Counted from the first letter of the stretch, positions 10,837 to 22,055 are shown. The stretch is DNA of 64,000 nt from Kuschelorhynchus macadamiae (GCA_030620095.1 JAUTXW010002103.1:1054001-1118000), one strand, 5' to 3'. Translations and numbers: made by a program. Notes: a model not told the origin generated them from the letters alone.

Positions 10837-10901
10837 ATCGGAAGTAGTTAACGTCGCAGTGGTCAAACACAGAATGATTTTAAGGGTGTCCCGCACCACA
10901 A

Positions 10902-10975
10902 TTTATACCCCCGGACGCACACTGGTCCGTAAAATCATTGAAGCGCGGGATAAATTCTCGGTCAGTGCAGAACCA
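10902..10975 (-). promoter_or_regulatory. Core promoter of copy E
   Basis: TATAAATTGTGGTGCGGG with the GC-rich block upstream. The predicted transcript start is at about 10875. Confidence 0.6.
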
Positions 10976-11560
10976 CCGAATTGCTAATAATAAGGGATAT
11001 GTTGAAAAGTGGTGGTAATTTAAATTTTATATTTGAGTTCAATATCGTCATACAATCTTGTGTTTTTTTTTCTTAAAAATGGTCACTGATAAGTAATAAG
11101 TTTGGAGTACATCTGAAAAATGTCTTTTGAATGTGCCAATAATTACTATTTTTTGCTTGCTGTAGGTGCAAATCCGTTTATACAAAAAGCAGGTGATAAA
11201 GAGAAAATGGATTATCAGGAAAGTTCTGTTAAAAGGGATTTACTTATCTTGTTCTTAAGTACTCAAAACCTTATAATGAAACTCGTATTATTACATTTTA
11301 TACAATATCTATAGAGTGATTGCCAAATAAATAAATGTATATATAAACTGTGCTATCTGTGTCGAATTCGTCATAAGGAATGATGACCAATTTATCAATT
11401 TTTTAAAATTTTATTTTTCTTCATAGTCATTTTGTTTATATTTTCTCTTGAAGAAGAATTATGAAAACACGTCTGTTTTATTTACATATCCAGCAATCAT
11501 TAGGATTGAAATGAATACATTTTTCAACTTACTTTTTTATCCAGATCTGACATACTCTTG
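10976..11560. other. Upstream spacer of copy E
   Basis: AT-rich unit sequence up to about 11340, related to the region upstream of copies B and F, and then about 220 bp of sequence I do not recognise. A 64-residue frame at 11120-11314 has no recognisable features. Confidence 0.4.
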
Positions 11561-11563
11561 CTA

Positions 11564-11914
11564 ATTTAGCTCTAGTTATAGTTTTGTTAAGATTTAGATG
11601 AATGTATTTATTATTTGTTATTTTATTGAAGTAGACTTACTTTAATTTTTATCCATGTAAAGACTATGATAGTGTCAAAAATCGTTCTCGAATGTTCTGT
11701 TAGGCTTAATTCTTCTCACTCTCTAGTAACTAGAAAATTCTAGAATCTAAATACTACAGGGTAAGAAGAATTAAGCCTAACAGAACATCCGAGAACGATT
11801 TTTGACACTATCATAGTCGTTACATGGATACAAATTAAGGTAAGTCTACTTCAATAAAATAACAAATAATAAATAAATTCATCTAAATCTTAACAAATCT
11901 TTAACTAGGGCTAA
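11564..11914. repeat. Long inverted repeat, about 150-bp arms
   Basis: Arms 11564-11716 and 11764-11914 are near-perfect reverse complements (roughly ten mismatches by eye), separated by a 47-bp loop. A transcript would fold into one long hairpin. There is no coding capacity and no transposase. It could be a foldback transposon or a hairpin-RNA source. Confidence 0.85.
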
Positions 11915-11919
11915 ACTGC

Positions 11920-12690
11920 TTGCTTGCTTCAAGTTGTTAAATGCTTCTCCATATTCTTGAATCCATACATAACTGTGAGTGCTTTCAGTAAGTCGATGTA
12001 ATGGTCTAGCGATATTAGCAAAACCTTTTATGAATCTTCTGTAGTACGTACAAAGTCCCAGAAAACTCCTTAGTTCATGTCTGTCCTTTGGTATTGGCCA
12101 ATTTTGAATGGTTTCAGTCTTCTCAGGATCTGTTTTTTACTGCATGTTCGGTAATTACATGGTCTAGATATTTCACTTCTTTTTGAAAAAAATGGCACTT
12201 TTTGGGACTTTTAAACCAGCCATTCTCAGTTTCTGGAAAACAGCTTCAATATTCTTTAAATGACCTTCAAATGTTTTCCTAACAATAATGATGTCATCTA
12301 AATATAGTAGGCAATGTCAGTTTCATTAAACGTTCAAAAGTTGCTGGGGCGTTGCATAATCCAAAAGGCATAACTTTAAATTGCCACAGTCCAGTTTTTC
12401 TTTATCATCTGGATGAAGCTTAACTTGCCAATAACCACTTTTCAGGTCCAGGGTTGAGAACATTTTGATCCTGTTAAAGTGTCCAAGGTATCGTCAATTC
12501 TTGGTAAGGGAAAGCTATCTTTCTTTGTGACGTCATTGAGCCTGCGGAAGTCGACGCAGAATCTGGTGGAGCACCTTTCTTCTTAACTAAGACTACTGGT
12601 GACGACTATGGACTTTGTGATGGTTCTATAATGTCTTTTTTTCTATATCCTTAAGCATCTAACACTAGCTTCGTACTCGCTATTTTCGTC
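11920..12690 (-). pseudogene. Gypsy-type (Ty3) pol relic, reverse transcriptase part
   Basis: Reading leftward, there is a stretch with LYLDDIIIVRKTFEGHLKN (the YLDD catalytic box) near 12300, then DPEKTETIQNWPIPKDRHEL and RSFLGLCTYYRRFIKGFAN with ARPLHRLTEST near 11990-12130. Upstream pieces match the RT palm (DFRRLND-like and PFGLCNAP-like) in broken frames. There is no continuous ORF and no LTR pair. It belongs to a different gypsy lineage from the complete element at 29,650-37,667. Confidence 0.8.
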
Positions 12691-12699
12691 GCAGATATA

Positions 12700-13129
12700 A
12701 TGGATGATGTCATACTTGTTCTTGATGTTATGAACCAAAATAAGTTTACCCTTGACATACCTCAACGAGTCCTTCTTACGAAAAATGAAGAAATAGTTAT
12801 GAACCTGCCTGAAAGGCTATATAAGCGCGCCGCGAGGCCAGTGTTTACCTGTGATACCTGTAACCTGTGAAAAAAGCAAAAAAGAAATTTGCTTGTTATT
12901 TTAAACACAACAAATAATCCGAAAACATTTAAATAAAAAGAAATTGTTTATTACGTTAGATTTTCGTTATATTTCTATCTTCGATATTGAAGCTGAGCTT
13001 CTTATACTTCCTGCAGATGTGCTGCGCCATATCGCACTTCTGACAAACTAACGCCCAAAGTTCTTTTCTTCGGATACGTTCCTTAACATCTCCATATCTT
13101 CACCACGCAGAGAACATTTTTAGGAAAAA
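12700..13129 (+). other. LTR-like promoter fragment and unassigned sequence
   Basis: Contains GGCTATATAAGCGCGCCGCG at about 12810-12830 and an AATAAAAAG signal near 12945, spaced as in a short LTR on the plus strand. No partner LTR or target duplication is visible. The remainder to 13129 has no recognisable gene; a cysteine/histidine-rich relic on the minus strand near 13000-13060 is too degraded to name. Confidence 0.3.
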
Positions 13130-13460
13130 AAATTTACCGATTTTTTAAATATTTAATTAGGCCGCCATTTTGTTTTAGCATAATGGCTCCTCACCAAAAT
13201 TTTACTAAAATATCCCTATGTCTCACCGTAATGTTTTTTTTTACATTCTGCTAGACCGCTATTCTGTTTCGCTATAATCATGTTACCATGTTATCACTAT
13301 ATGACCCTCAATTTTGACCAAAATTTAAAATCAATCGTGTAAGTAGTTTTTAGCAATGTCGCGAACAGACAGACAGAAACGTGAAGATCTGAAAACAGAC
13401 AGAAACATAAAGATCTGACAACATTTTGCAGGGGATGATATTCTTGTACGTTTTGAAAAA
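13130..13460 (-). repeat. Dispersed non-coding repeat, inverted copy
   Basis: Carries GCCGCCATTTTGTTTT, TCAATCGTGTAAGTAGTTTTTA and GCGAACAGACAGACAG, the reverse complement of the repeat at 9925-10165. Confidence 0.55.
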
Positions 13461-13904
13461 GTTTTTATTACATACATTATAACACTTCACATATCTTTTA
13501 TCTTACAATATTGATTATTAAACCAGACCTTTAGTACCTTATACATATCGCAAATTAGTACGCAACAGTTAAAGAAATACCTGTTATTCAATGAAATAAT
13601 TTAATGTAAACAGGGCACTTTTACTCAATTTTCCACTTAGGGATTGTGACTGAAAAATAATTTCGGTGCAGTGGTAATAGGTAATCTGTTGGAATGAATT
13701 TCTGACACGGTAAGTGGGTTCGATTACTGATTCCTGAAAAAAAAACAGGTTGAATGTTGAATTTATATTAATTGCGCTGATAAGTGGAAAATATTTTATT
13801 GTTGCGATTTGTTTTACATAATAAAAGTCCCATGATTTGTGATTTCTAACTATAAAGTTATTTTTAGACTGCACCTGAAGTGTTTGTTTTGAATAGGTTA
13901 AAAA
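13461..13904. repeat. Diverged array spacer
   Basis: Matches, with many substitutions, the sequence upstream of copies D, G and I (compare 8550-8710), including the GCGACAGTTAAAATAC region. It shows that array sequence continues on both sides of the inserted relics. Confidence 0.5.
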
Positions 13905-14400
13905 AAAATCGGTAAATTCCCTTCACCCCGGCTGATTTTTTAATATTTTATTAGGGCGCCATTTTGTTTTGCTACCGTGAATTCGTACCAACATGTTCCC
14001 CAGTTTATTCCAATGTAACATTTGGTTTTTGAGGTAAATTGTATGATTAGTTTTTTAGTTATAGTTTTTCAGTAGGCCGCCATATTGAATTTTTACCAAA
14101 ATATTACCAAGTCATCCCCATGAACTTAATTTCTGACCAAATTCTGAAGTCAATCGAGTAAGTAGTTTTTTGGTTATGTCGCGAAATGACAGCAAACACG
14201 ACGATGGAATTGAGAAAATATCTTTGTTGACATCTAAGAACGCTAAAAGATATGTAAACCCTGGAAGGGTCATTTTTTTACCGTTAACAAATATTTTATT
14301 TGGCCGCCATCATAAATTCACACATAACACAATTAACTTTTGGACAAAATTTGAAATGATTACGGGCTCCTTTCTGGGGTAATCTGTTAAAATTATTCTC
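13905..14400 (-). repeat. Dispersed non-coding repeat, second inverted copy
   Basis: Repeats the GCCGCCAT...TTTGCTA and TCAATCGAGTAAGTAGTTTTT blocks seen at 13130-13460. It has no coding potential; the 70-residue frame at 14170-14382 falls inside it. Confidence 0.5.
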
Positions 14401-14555
14401 TGGTAGTGGGAAAAAAAGTAGGCTTGGACTGTTATTAATTTTTTAATTCACCAGTAGTAACAAATCAGTCTTGAAAATAAATTATGCACCCATAAATTAA
14501 ACCACCATTGAATTTTCTTAAGAATAAACATCGACAGGTAATAATAATAATAGAA

Positions 14556-14599
14556 CCAGGTAGGTAGATCGTTGAGTTTATATTAATTGCGCTACCTGG
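14556..14599. promoter_or_regulatory. Conserved inverted repeat, copy F
   Basis: Perfect CCAGGTAG/CTACCTGG arms with a longer, 28-base loop. It ends 193 bp past the stop codon. Confidence 0.55.
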
Positions 14600-14791
14600 A
14601 AATGTAAAATGTTATTCTTGTTCTGTCTTGTGTATAATTACTTATAAACTACGGATTTATTTAAATAATATTTTTTTTGTAAATTCTCTATCTTTTCAAA
14701 TCTCTTATAACAAGAACTAGTTAACAAAATTGTCGGAAATAAAAATCAGTTATTAAAAAAATACATTTTTATTATTTAAATTATTTATTAT

Positions 14792-15223
14792 TTACAGCCT
14801 ATAAGGATTATATCTAGACGATTTCGAAACTTTCGTCTTTGATTTATATCCTGAAGTTGGTTTCTTCGTTGTCTTATTGGTATTCCGTATGAGTTCAAAC
14901 ATCTTTGGGCACTTCGTAATTGTTATTTTTTTCTGGCGATTGGCACCAAACAATCTCGAATGTTCTTCTCGACTTACACTGGCAGCCAACCCTGGTCTGG
15001 TGAGACGGTCTAGAAGTTCTTCTTGTTCCTCTCTAATGGCCCCGTTAAAAGTTTTCCTTAAAATAGAATCTCCTTGAGTAATATTATTAAAAAATTGTAT
15101 ACTTCTTACCGCTTTGAGTAGTGATTTCGGTTCCAGCAGTCGCAGTATAATACACCAAATCTCCACAGGCAGTGTAGGAAACACAGTAGAGTAAGCACTC
15201 ACAAATGGCAGTAGTCGATACAT
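14792..15223 (-). CDS. F-box-like protein, copy F
   Basis: Intact 143-codon frame from ATG at 15223. Distinctive changes are FNGAIREE (G for E), LLDRL (D for V), KCPKMF (K for Q) and a final RYNPYRL. The F-box-like segment is unchanged from copy E. The TATA variant TATAAACTG lies at 15294-15286, with a TCATTC initiator further down. With copy G it forms a two-gene module resembling H-I. Confidence 0.75.
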   Translation of the reverse strand: MYRLLPFVSAYSTVFPTLPVEIWCIILRLLEPKSLLKAVRSIQFFNNITQGDSILRKTFNGAIREEQEELLDRLTRPGLAASVSREEHSRLFGANRQKKITITKCPKMFELIRNTNKTTKKPTSGYKSKTKVSKSSRYNPYRL

Positions 15224-15288
15224 CTCGGAAGTAGTTAACGTCGCAGTGGTCAAACACAGAATGATTTTAAGAGTGTCCCGCACCACAG

Positions 15289-15362
15289 TTTATACCCCCG
15301 GACGCGCACTGGTCCGTAAAATCATAGAAGCGCGAAACAAATTCTCCGTCAGTGCAGAACCA
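15289..15362 (-). promoter_or_regulatory. Core promoter of copy F
   Basis: TATAAAC replaces TATAAAT. The GC-rich upstream block is intact. Confidence 0.55.
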
Positions 15363-15859
15363 TCCAATTGCTGATAAATAAGGGATACATTGAAGGTGGT
15401 GGTAAAGTGGATTCTTTGTTTAAATTTTATATTATTTGTATTTAAATTTTATATTAATTAATATCGGTCACTGATAAGTGATAAACTGAATTCTGGATTG
15501 CAACTGAAGAAGTTCTTTGGATTGTGTCAAAAATTACTTTTTTTCTTGCCTTCACCGAAATTAAGTTAGTACTAGCTGTAGCTACAAAACCTTTTGTACT
15601 ATAAGCAGTGTTAGTTTTAGAAAATAAGCGTATTTATAACATAGGTTTATGTTAGTAGCGTCAAAGCGCAATAAAAAAAATGAAATAATTTAATGTAAAC
15701 ACGGCATTTTTACTAATTTTTCCACTCAGGGGTTGACTGGAAAATAATTTCGGTGCAGGGGTCGCCCGTAAGCGTAAGTTATTTTTGGGGTAAGTAGTTT
15801 TGAGTTTTAGAAAGTAAGCTTAGTTAGTTTGCATCTATAGTAGATGTCAAGGCTCAGTA

Positions 15860-17015
15860 AAAAAAACAGATTCCATCACATTCATATAACACAGTTTATA
15901 TATTTCTTAATAACTTGCGGGATTCCACGAGGGTCGATCATAGAACCAGTGCTCTTTTTAGTTTATATAAATTCAATCTCGAAATTGAATTTAAAAGGCA
16001 GTATTAAGCTGTTTGCTGATGATACCACAATTATATATTTTGGTAAAAGTATGTTGGAAACATATAGTCAAATTACTCACCATTTCAACGTACTTTTAAA
16101 TTGGCTACAATCGTATAAATTATCTTTAAATTTCAAAAAATCATCTTTCATGTTTATCAATAAAGATATTAGAGATATAAATGCCATTCCTCCATTAATA
16201 ATTAATTAATGGTGAAAATATAAAGTATTCAGAGTCAACAACATTTTTGGGTATATATTTGGACGCAAATTTAAGTTGGATTTATTAAATTAGATATCTT
16301 AGAGATACAATATGCCCTTTAATTGGCATTTTATATAGGTTTCGACTTCTAAAAATTGTTTATTTTTCTTTGATTTACTCTAAATTTCAATACCATATGT
16401 GACTATGGGGTTCTGCTTATTCTCCGAGTAAACAAACTGAAAATATTACATAGTAAAGTAATAAAATGTATTCAACGATTGTCATTCTTGGAACGTACAA
16501 AAAAGCTATAAATCTAATAACTATATTTGAAAATTTATATAGGTTAAAAACTTGTATTTTAATTCATTCTATAAATTATATATGGAAAACATTCTAATAT
16601 AACATTTACTAAATCTGCAGAAATTCACATCATAATACTAGGCAATGAAACAATTTACACATCACGTTAGCAAAAAGTAACTTTTGAAAAAAATTTATTT
16701 TACAACAATTTACCAAGCTCATTAAGAAGTATTTGAATTATTTTAAAATTTAAAAAAGAAGCAAAGAAATATTTTCTACAAAAATAGTACATTTTTCAAA
16801 ATTAATTTCATATTTTATTTTACTTTCGTTTACAATCTGTTAATTATTTAAATATTTATTATTTTTTATTGTTATATGGAACATTTATAATTAATTTAGT
16901 ATTAGTTTACTTTCCCTCTAAGTTTGTTGCAGTAACTTAGTATATTGTGAACGTTCATTATGTGTTACATATAGCAATAAATAGTTGTTTCGCAATAAAA
17001 TAAATAATAATAACT
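15860..17015 (+). pseudogene. RT1 non-LTR fragment, copy e (best preserved with g)
   Basis: A 121-residue frame (15844-16209) reads CGIPRGSIIEPVLFLVYINS, then LFADDTTIIYFGKSMLETYS and LLNWLQSYKLSLNFKKSSF: RT blocks around the catalytic FADD with correct spacing. Downstream, LGIYLDANLSWIY and C-terminal blocks are interrupted by stops and deletions. The 3' stem-loop has lost part of its left arm. Confidence 0.8.
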
Positions 17016-17362
17016 TAATACACATCATACGATTATTAATGTGTATCACTTTTCTTGACAAAGAGGAAATTTCATTAGTAAGAGAGTTATGTTAAAAGGG
17101 CTTTACTTATTTTGTTCCTAAGAAGCTTATAATGACTCTCGTGTTTTTACAATTTATACATTATATATAACATTTATATATTTATATCAGTTGCCGGTAA
17201 ATGATTACGGGCTCATCTCTAAGGTATTCTGCTTAAATTCAGCAGTGGTCATAAACCAATGTAGACAATTATTTATTCACGCATAATTTAAGCCACAATG
17301 AACTCTTTTATAACATAAACATCTACACTAATAAATTGTTTGGGTCTATCATTTCTAAAGAA

Positions 17363-17398
17363 CCAGGTAGTTAAGTCTATATTAATTCTGCTACCTGG
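17363..17398. promoter_or_regulatory. Conserved inverted repeat, copy G
   Basis: Perfect arms and a 20-base loop, 215 bp past the stop codon. Confidence 0.6.
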
Positions 17399-17612
17399 CC
17401 GTGTGGATATGTTATTCTTATGCTATATCTTGTAAATAATTACTTATAATCTCTATTTCTTAAATACATAGACTCTTTTAAATACTCTTATTTTTTTTTA
17501 ATTTCTACTCAATGTTTCCAAATCTCTTATAACAAAAACTAGTTATCTAAATAGATGAAAATAAAAAGCAGTTATTAAAAAATACATTTTTATTGTCAAA
17601 ATTATTTATTAT

Positions 17613-18047
17613 TTACAGCCTATAAGGATTAAATCTAGACGATTTCGTAACTTTCGTCTTTGATTTAATTGATCCTGAAGTTGGTTTCTTCGTCGTCTTA
17701 TTGATATTCCTGAGAAGTTCAAACATCTGGGGACAGTTCGTAATAGTTATTTTTTTCTGACGATTGGCACCAAACAATCTAGAATGTTCTTCTCGGCTTA
17801 CACAGGCAGCCAACCCAGGTCTGGTGAGACGGACTAGAAGTTCTTCATGCTCCTCTCTAAGAGCCTCGTTAAAAGTTTTTCTTAAAATAGAATCTCCTTG
17901 AGTAATGCTATTAAAAAATGGCAAACTTCTTACCGCTTTCAATAGTGACTTCGGTTCCAGCAATCGCAGTATAATACACCAAATCTCCACAGGCAGTATA
18001 GGAAACACAACAGAGTAAGCACTCACAAATGGCAGTAGTCGATACAT
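17613..18047 (-). CDS. F-box-like protein, copy G (subtype 2)
   Basis: Intact frame of 144 residues from ATG at 18047, one residue longer than most because the tail reads GSIKSKTKV instead of GYKSKTKV. Other markers are I17, L42, FNEALREEHEE, AACVSREE and KITITNCPQ. All are shared with copy I, from which it differs at only about three positions (F15, A38, K57 here), so the two come from a recent segmental duplication. Confidence 0.75.
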   Translation of the reverse strand: MYRLLPFVSAYSVVFPILPVEIWCIILRLLEPKSLLKAVRSLPFFNSITQGDSILRKTFNEALREEHEELLVRLTRPGLAACVSREEHSRLFGANRQKKITITNCPQMFELLRNINKTTKKPTSGSIKSKTKVTKSSRFNPYRL

Positions 18048-18112
18048 CTCGTAGGTAGTTAATGTCGCAGTGGTCAAACTAAGAATGATTTTAAGGGTAT
18101 TCCGCACCCCAA

Positions 18113-18185
18113 TTTATATCCCCGGGTGCGCACTGGTCCGTAAAATCAGTGAAGCGCGAGACAGATTCTCTTTCAGCGCAGAACC
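18113..18185 (-). promoter_or_regulatory. Core promoter of copy G
   Basis: GGGGATATAAATTGGGGTGC with TATAAA at 18118-18113 and a downstream TCATTC. Confidence 0.6.
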
Positions 18186-18488
18186 ATCTAATTGCTGATA
18201 TTGATACATTCAATAGCTGGTCCAAAATTGATTCTTTATTTAAATTTTGTATGAATTATCGTTTTTAATATCATTATGCACTCTCATTATTTTTTTATAA
18301 AATTGTGGTTGCAACGATTGGAATGTAACTCAAGAAGTCCTTTTGAATAGCTTAAAACGTGTATCTTTCTGCTTTTTTTGTTCTTATTTTCACCCAGTAT
18401 ATACTAGTCAAAGATGCAATTCGTTTTGTCCTGTTTCTTATACATTTACAACAACAAAAAAAAGAAGAAATATTATGCGACGATCTAT

Positions 18489-18491
<3 letters not shown>

Positions 18492-18530
<39 letters not shown>
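18492..18530. repeat. (AAT)n microsatellite, the LINE 3' tail
   Basis: About 13 AAT units. Their position at the 3' end of the element identifies them as its tail rather than a chance microsatellite. Confidence 0.85.
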
Positions 18531-18531
<1 letters not shown>

Positions 18532-20718
18532 GTCTTTATTTTATAGATAAACAAATACATCTATATAATTATTTAAAGATAGGTGGCGGTATCCAACTAC
18601 AGCTGCTCATACAACCACCCTAGTTACACAATAATAACATAAATATTAAATGTAAATATACCTATGTACTTAGATTTTCAAAGTACTATCCTAAAGAAAA
18701 AAACATATAAATTCAATGGTTACAAATTAAATATAACTACCTAATAGACCAGAATAATAATAAAATATATACTGAGGAGAGGTAAAAGCGAAAAGCGAAT
18801 AGAAAATTCGAAAAAGTTATATAATTATTAATTTTTTTAATTATTAATAATTTATTTAATTTATTATTATATTATTCAATTATTAATAATAAATGACAAA
18901 ATGTATAAACATCCTTAGTGCTGGTCACGTTTGGTTAAAATATATGTCTTAACTTTTTTACGAAAGGTGTTAATACTAGAGGATTCCTTCAATTGGGAGG
19001 GGAGGGAGTTGAATAAGTTTACTGAAACATAACTAAAAGATCTCTTAAAAAATTCGTGGTTGTGCCCTGGGACGCTAAACAGACTACCATGTCGCGTATG
19101 GATGTAATGTAAATCCGAACGTTTTTGGAGCTTGCCGAAAAGATATTCAGGTAATTCTTGATTCCCAATTTTGTAAATCAGACACGCCATATGGAGTTCA
19201 AACCGCTCTTTTACAGTTAGCCATCCAGACTCCACAAGTGAGGGCGTTATATGATCAAATTTGCGTACATTATAACAGAACCTAAGACAAGCATTCTGCA
19301 ATTTTTGTAAGCTATCACGATCGCGTTGGTATAAGGCGGGCCAAAAAACAACATTACAATAATTTAAATGTGAGAGTATTAATGAGTCTGAAAGTCTTAA
19401 TTTGGTATTAAGGTCCAAGATATCTTTGTGCATGTATAAAAGTTTCAGTTTGCCATAGGTTTTCTTAATTAGAGAGGACACGTGTTGGGAAAACCTAAGT
19501 TCATTATCTAGGATTAATCCGAGATTTCTACAGGATTCGACAGGCACCAGTTCAGATCCATTTATAAATATTTTAAAATTCGGGTCAGAAACAACATTAG
19601 TATTTGACTTGCCGAAAACCATAAGCTGACTTTTGCTTTCATTAAGTACCAATCTATGCACTTCAGATACCTTAACTATTAGTTCGAGATCGGAATTGAT
19701 AAAACTGACAGCAGTATTTATATTAGAAGGAGAAAAGGAGAAGTACACTTGTGTGTCATCAGCAAACTGATGTGATTTAAGATGTTTTAAATGTTTTGAA
19801 AAGTCCGCGGTGTATAAAGAAAAAAGCAGTGGACCTAACACACTACCTTGTGGTATACCCTTTGTAACTGGAACTATCGTTGATATAGTTGAGTTATAAC
19901 AAACTCGTTGTTGTCTGTTACTTAAATAATTATTAAAAAAAGTTAAAGCGACATCCCCTATACCGAAATATTTTAGTTTAGTTAGTAATATATTATGGTC
20001 TAAGGTATCAAATGCCTTACTAAAATCGAGTAGAATGAGACATGTAGTTAAGTTGCGATCCCATGCTGTGTAGATATCGTCTGTTACCTGAAGTAACGCT
20101 GTAGTAGTACTGTGACTACCGCGGAAACCTGACTGAGTTGAGGGAAGAATGTTATGCTGATTAATATAGTTAGACAGCTGTTCGGCTACTATCTTTTCAA
20201 GAATTTTAGAAAATAAAGGCAAGATGCTAATAGGTCGGAAGTCTTTAAGCTGATTAGGATTAGACACCTTGGGAACAGGAACTATATGAGCAAGCTTCCA
20301 CGCAATAGGGAAACCACCGGATAGAAGACACTGATTTATAATGAAAGTGATAAAGTTAGTTAAATGGGGTGTAATATACAGTAATATTTTGAGATTAATA
20401 CCATCACAGCCAGTTGAATTGGTTTTTATTTTAGAAATTATTTTTTCTATTGATTCATTAGAAACTACAGTGAATTTGAAAGACTCGTAATTTCCAAAAT
20501 ATTTGTTAAAATAGTTCTGCTCAATAAATGTGCTGTCCACAGATGGCACCATTGGCAATGCATTAACAAAGTAATTATTAAAATCATTGGCAACCACATT
20601 CATCTGGCTAGACTTCGCATTATTGTCCGTTAGGTTAAGGTAGGCTATAGTACGCCAAAAATTCTTAGGATCGCGCTTAAATGTGTATTGCAAAAAAGCC
20701 TTCTTTTCAGCCCTGGCC
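18492..20718 (-). mobile_element. 5'-truncated non-LTR retrotransposon (LINE) with mapped insertion site
   Basis: The unoccupied paralogous site at about 26118-26130 (GATCTGTTATGTCC) gives exact ends. Host sequence runs to TTAT at 18488-18491 and resumes with TTATGTCC at 20719, a 4-bp target duplication. On the minus strand the element ends in AATAAAG, a short spacer, and an (ATT)n tail, which appears as AAT repeats at 18492-18530. The 5' end is truncated inside the linker before the RT. Only this array unit carries it, so it inserted after the G/I duplication. Confidence 0.85.
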
Positions 20719-20720
20719 TT
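18915..20720 (-). CDS. Non-LTR retrotransposon polyprotein, RT and C-terminal part
   Basis: Open frame of about 600 residues of element origin, beginning near RAEKKAFLQYTFKRDPKNFW. The annotated frame extends to 20786, but its first 24 residues are host spacer sequence. RT blocks in order are FRPISILPLFSKILEKIV, GFRGSHSTTTALL, LLDFSKAFDTLDH, GIPQGSVLGPLLFSLY and QFADDTQVYFSF (catalytic DD at about residues 343-344 counted from 20786), followed by NLGLILDNELRFSQHV and a conserved C-terminal region ending LFNSLPSQLKESSSI. The endonuclease and ORF1 are missing through 5' truncation. Family: Jockey/CR1-like; the exact clade is not resolved. No stops interrupt it, so it is young, but it has no promoter of its own. 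Confidence 0.85.
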   Translation of the reverse strand, partial: KARAEKKAFLQYTFKRDPKNFWRTIAYLNLTDNNAKSSQMNVVANDFNNYFVNALPMVPSVDSTFIEQNYFNKYFGNYESFKFTVVSNESIEKIISKIKTNSTGCDGINLKILLYITPHLTNFITFIINQCLLSGGFPIAWKLAHIVPVPKVSNPNQLKDFRPISILPLFSKILEKIVAEQLSNYINQHNILPSTQSGFRGSHSTTTALLQVTDDIYTAWDRNLTTCLILLDFSKAFDTLDHNILLTKLKYFGIGDVALTFFNNYLSNRQQRVCYNSTISTIVPVTKGIPQGSVLGPLLFSLYTADFSKHLKHLKSHQFADDTQVYFSFSPSNINTAVSFINSDLELIVKVSEVHRLVLNESKSQLMVFGKSNTNVVSDPNFKIFINGSELVPVESCRNLGLILDNELRFSQHVSSLIKKTYGKLKLLYMHKDILDLNTKLRLSDSLILSHLNYCNVVFWPALYQRDRDSLQKLQNACLRFCYNVRKFDHITPSLVESGWLTVKERFELHMACLIYKIGNQELPEYLFGKLQKRSDLHYIHTRHGSLFSVPGHNHEFFKRSFSYVSVNLFNSLPSQLKESSSINTFRKKVKTYILTKRDQH

Positions 20721-21515
20721 ATGTCCTACGACTCTTGGTATATAACCTATGTTGTCAAAAGTCGTGGCATAGACATGAAGGATCATTGGACTGCTTTATT
20801 CTAAGTTTTGAAACAAGTTAGTTATTGCACGTATTGCAGCCCTTGGCATATCTTTTATGTCACAATTCTGATTATTAAATCAATCTTTAATACGTTATAT
20901 ATATCGTAAATTAGCGCGCGACAGTTAAAATACATGTTACTTAATGAAATAATTTAAAGCAAACTGTTACAAAAACGTGGCAGCCATGATTGGTCAAATT
21001 TTTATAAACGTTTTAAGTTACTTTAGTAATTTATAATACAAGTGTTGTCCTTATGCTACACATCTGAATCTTTTTTAGTAATAAGTTGTATTAAAGAAAC
21101 TTGCTGCAAGTAATCTGTTACAACTCTGCTACGCTTATCCAAATAATGGAGTAGATAGTCTCGTTTTCCTTTAGAAACAGGGCATATTTGCTTAATTTCG
21201 CACTCAGGTTATGTGACTGTAAAATAATCGGTGCAATGGTAGCTCCTTTGTCTGTTACAATCCGGAAAATTCGATAGCACCACCCTGCAATGTTTGGCTT
21301 GGATTTTTTTTTAATTCACCAGTAGTAACAAATCGACCAAAAAATTATTTCTGCAAGCATAAATTAAAGCACCGTTAGAATTGGTAATATAGTTGGGAAT
21401 GTATGATCAAATGTGTGTGCAAATATAAATAAATGTATATCAAATATTGCACTTACATTGAAGAATATTTTTGAATACATTTGTCTAGAAATTAATGTGT
21501 TGCCTCTTAGAGTTG
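20719..21515. repeat. Spacer duplicated between the G and I units
   Basis: Nearly identical to 26122-26935. It includes GCGCGCGACAGTTAAAATAC and the CAGCCATGATTGGTCAAAT block. Paralogy stops abruptly near 21515, where an RT1 3' fragment is joined. No gene is seen. Confidence 0.8.
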
Positions 21516-21519
21516 TAAG

Positions 21520-22055
21520 TAAGAGTCTTAAACAACTGAAATATTACATAATAAAGTAATAAAATGTATTCAACGATTGCCGTTCTTGGAACCTACAAAA
21601 AATCTTTTAAACCTAATAACTATTTGGTCATTGAAAATTTATATAGGTTAAAAACGTGTATATAGGAAATGAAACAATTTACACATCACGTTAGCAAAAA
21701 GTAACTTTTTAAAAAAAATTATTTTATTTTAATATACAACAATTTACCAAGCTCATTAAAAGTATTTGAATTATTTTAAAATTTAAAAAAGAAGCAAAGA
21801 AATACTTTCTAGAAAAATAGTACATTTTTAAAAATTAATTTCATATTTTATTTTACTTTCTTTTACAATCTGTTAATTATTAAAATATTTATTATTTTTT
21901 ATTCTAATATGTAACACAGAATGAACATTTGTAATTAATTTAGTATTAGTTAACTTTCCCTGTAAGTTTGTTGCAGTAACTAAATATATTATAACCTTTC
22001 ATTATGTGTTACATATAGCAATAAATAGTTGGTTGACAATAAAATAAGTAATAAT
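21520..22055 (+). pseudogene. RT1 non-LTR fragment, copy f (3' part)
   Basis: It starts abruptly at a GAGTCTTAAACAACTGAAA block (RT1 C-terminal region) and runs through CCAAGCTCATTAAAAG to the stem-loop and a GACAATAAAATAAG tail. The abrupt start marks a recombination junction with the duplicated spacer. Confidence 0.65.

Noticed and set aside
12700..12960. Complete LTR on the plus strand
   Set aside because: A TATA box and a polyadenylation-like signal are present, but no second LTR, TG/CA ends or target duplication could be shown.
13000..13060. Gag zinc knuckle on the minus strand (CQKCDMAQHIC)
   Set aside because: Spacing does not match CX2CX4HX4C and flanking frames are broken.
18492..18530. 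CRISPR-like or regulatory repeat
   Set aside because: A simple AAT microsatellite that forms the tail of a LINE; no array of spaced repeats exists in the window.
20721..20786. First 24 residues of the LINE frame as part of its protein
   Set aside because: The same DNA occurs in the empty site of the sister unit, so it is host spacer.
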